Part shown: positions 6,785-7,634 of the stretch, piece after piece
Position numbering within the stretch: the first letter of the stretch is position 1
How the letters are laid out: the number at the start of each line of letters is the position of its first letter
Assembly: GCA_023457615.1 (NCBI GenBank)
Contig: JAEWKY010000066.1
Coordinates: forward strand, 1 to 7,634
DNA length: 7,634 bases
Reading direction: 5' to 3'
Source: Actinomycetes bacterium
GTDB lineage: Bacteria; Actinomycetota; Actinomycetes; Actinomycetales; Microbacteriaceae
The notes under the pieces: generated by a model
The model's input: the letters and a program-made list of their open reading frames with translations, nothing else
Database searches by the model: none
Told to the model about the DNA's origin: nothing
Translations under genes and position numbers: made by a program

Positions 6785-7156
6785 ATGAGCTACCAGCACA
6801 TCGATGTCGCACGCATCCCGGATCTCGCGCGTGAGCTCGCGATGGACGTCACGGCGTGCCTGCGCTTCGTCGACGACTTCCTGCACGCGTGGGACACCCG
6901 CCGCTCGCGCGTGCTGCACGGCGTCGGCAGCTCGGCCGTCGACGACGCCCTCGCCGCGCTGCTCACGCTCTCGACCTCGAGCGCCATGGTGGGCGCGACG
7001 ACCCTGAGCGCCGCCGCCCGCCGCCTGCACGCCGAGTCGCGTCAGCTCGGCACGGTGCCGGCCGTGGGCGCCGACCAGCTCGCGCTCATCGGCGCGGCGG
7101 CGTGCGAGGAGCTGCGTCACGCCTCGCACGGCTGGCGTGCGTCGCTCGTCGCGTAG
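6785..7156 (+). CDS. Small helical Hpt-like protein lacking the phospho-histidine
   Basis: This 123-residue, mostly helical, soluble protein resembles a histidine phosphotransfer (Hpt) domain. The stretch ALLTLSTSSAMVGATTLSAA (59-78) followed by ARRLHAES follows the Hpt active-site helix pattern, in which AHxLKGSSxxLG is followed by LxxxxxxLE. At the HxLKG position the protein reads LTLST (60-64), so the phospho-accepting His is replaced by Leu60 and the usual Lys-Gly is absent. The histidines present (5, 34, 45, 82, 112, 115) are not at the canonical place. It would be a pseudo-Hpt adaptor that might bind a kinase or receiver domain without relaying phosphate. The start is set by the strong ribosome site at 6771-6779. 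It lies downstream of the kinase and GGDEF-like genes and converges on a response regulator gene. The family assignment is tentative; an unrelated helical bundle is possible. Confidence 0.6.
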   Translation: MSYQHIDVARIPDLARELAMDVTACLRFVDDFLHAWDTRRSRVLHGVGSSAVDDALAALLTLSTSSAMVGATTLSAAARRLHAESRQLGTVPAVGADQLALIGAAACEELRHASHGWRASLVA

Positions 7157-7183
7157 CGCTCCCGTCCCGCGGGCGACCGCCGC

Positions 7184-7231
7184 GTCGGCACCTCGAGTCG
7201 GCACCTCGAGTCGGCACCTCGAGTCGGCACC
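7184..7231. repeat. 13-bp tandem repeat (3 full copies plus a 9-bp partial copy)
   Basis: The unit GTCGGCACCTCGA occurs perfectly at 7184-7196, 7197-7209 and 7210-7222, then GTCGGCACC at 7223-7231. Each junction creates CTCGAG. The array is noncoding, between two convergent genes. The CGAGTCG at each junction is complementary to CGACTCG at 7242-7248, so hairpins of several loop sizes could form. Confidence 0.95.
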
Positions 7232-7248
7232 CCTCGCCGAGCGACTCG
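7220..7248. terminator. Possible bidirectional terminator between convergent genes
   Basis: CGAGTCG (7220-7226) and CGACTCG (7242-7248) form a 7-bp inverted repeat with a 15-nt loop. There is no T-run on either side, so any terminator function would be of the U-less type. The location between two convergent stop codons (7156 and 7275) is what suggests it. The same 3' arm could also pair with the equivalent site in the other repeat copies. Confidence 0.3.
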
Positions 7249-7255
7249 CGTCCGG

Positions 7256-7283
7256 CGTCAGGAGACCGCGGTCGTCAGGAGAC
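7256..7283. repeat. 11-bp direct repeat flanking a GC palindrome at the regulator's 3' end
   Basis: CGTCAGGAGAC is present at 7256-7266 and again at 7273-7283 (period 17). The second copy contains the response regulator stop (TGA on the - strand at 7277-7275). Between them lies the perfect palindrome GACCGCGGTC at 7264-7273. This could be a small duplication of the gene's 3' end or a weak stem-loop just after its stop. Confidence 0.6.
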
Positions 7284-7634
7284 GATGCCGTCCGGCCCCG
7301 TCATGCGGTAGCCGACACCACGCACCGTCTCGATCCACCGCGGCGTCACGGAGTTCTCGCCGATCTTCTTGCGGAGGTTGCCCATGTGCACCTCGATGCC
7401 GCGCTTGTCCGCGTCGGACACGAAGTTGCTCGTGACGTAGGCCTCGTTGCGCAGGAGGATCGCGAGGTCGGCCTTCGTGCGCACCCGCCGACCGGACTGC
7501 ATGAGCGCCGCCAGCAGGTCGAACTCGCTGCGCGTGAGGGCGATCTCCTGGCCGTCCGCGACGGCGAGCCGGGTGCCGAGATCGATCACCAGCCCGAGGT
7601 GCTCGAGCCGCTCGCCCGGGAGGCTCCCGGGCGC
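7275..7634 (-). CDS. OmpR/PhoB-type response regulator, C-terminal DNA-binding domain (5' partial)
   Basis: This is the C-terminal part of a two-component transcriptional regulator; 119 residues are visible and the frame stays open to the window edge, so the receiver domain, if present, lies outside. The visible region is a complete winged-helix domain: ALTRSEFDLLAALMQSGRRV (start of the fold), the recognition-helix region IEVHMGNLRKKIG, and the terminal wing IETVRGVGYRM, all typical of the OmpR/PhoB family. A GTG at 7589 could be read as a start but falls inside the domain, so it is not the real one. The gene converges on the kinase/GGDEF/Hpt-like cluster with a 118-nt gap. It is the natural candidate partner of the histidine kinase, but pairing is inferred from proximity. 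Target genes are unknown. Confidence 0.9.
   Translation of the reverse strand, partial: APGSLPGERLEHLGLVIDLGTRLAVADGQEIALTRSEFDLLAALMQSGRRVRTKADLAILLRNEAYVTSNFVSDADKRGIEVHMGNLRKKIGENSVTPRWIETVRGVGYRMTGPDGIVS

Noticed and set aside
5285..7204. 639-residue open frame on the - strand
   Set aside because: It is antisense to the kinase 3' end, the GGDEF-like gene and the Hpt-like gene, with low-complexity Arg/Ala/Asp composition and no motif.
7184..7231. Repeat array as a CRISPR
   Set aside because: The units are 13 bp and directly adjacent with no spacers, so it is a simple tandem repeat.
7587..7589. GTG at 7589 (- strand) as the start of the response regulator
   Set aside because: It falls within the first strands of the winged-helix domain, and the frame continues upstream to the window edge without a stop.

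Overview
The window is high-GC DNA (codon third positions almost all G or C) with tightly packed, overlapping genes. Its gene content and protein sequences fit an actinobacterium, most likely a Microbacteriaceae relative. The genus cannot be settled by reading alone. It looks like ordinary chromosome: I saw no insertion sequence, phage gene, CRISPR array, rRNA or tRNA.

Region 1 (1-3662, + strand) is the downstream part of a SUF iron-sulfur cluster assembly operon. The order is sufB (5' end cut off by the window edge), sufD, a small Rieske-type [2Fe-2S] protein, sufC and a SufT-like MIP18-family (DUF59) protein. The first four genes overlap at stop/start junctions (TAGTG, ATGA, ATGA) and sufT follows after 18 nt, so they look like one translationally coupled unit. 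SufB, SufD and SufC would form the SufBCD scaffold/ATPase, and SufT would act in maturation or transfer. The Rieske protein has no established role. The cysteine desulfurase SufS and its partner SufU, which lie between sufC and sufT in mycobacteria and streptomycetes, are absent here.

Region 2 (3663-3809) is a 147-nt gap. It holds a GC-rich nested inverted repeat that may end the SUF transcript, then a -10-like TAGCCT six bases before a GTG start. That layout suggests leaderless expression of the next gene.

Region 3 (3810-7156, + strand) is a signalling cluster. It contains a membrane PAS histidine kinase with all catalytic boxes intact, then (ATGA overlap) a multi-pass membrane protein with a degenerate GGDEF domain, then, after a 102-nt leader with a strong Shine-Dalgarno sequence, a small helical Hpt-like protein that appears to lack the phospho-accepting histidine. 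Converging on it from the - strand (7275 to the window edge) is the C-terminal winged-helix domain of an OmpR/PhoB-type response regulator. The 118-nt gap between the convergent genes carries a 13-bp tandem repeat.

The SUF part is well known. The least ordinary part is the signalling cluster, where an apparently active kinase sits beside two proteins that keep their folds but seem to have lost their catalytic residues. The idea that these genes work together comes from gene context only.
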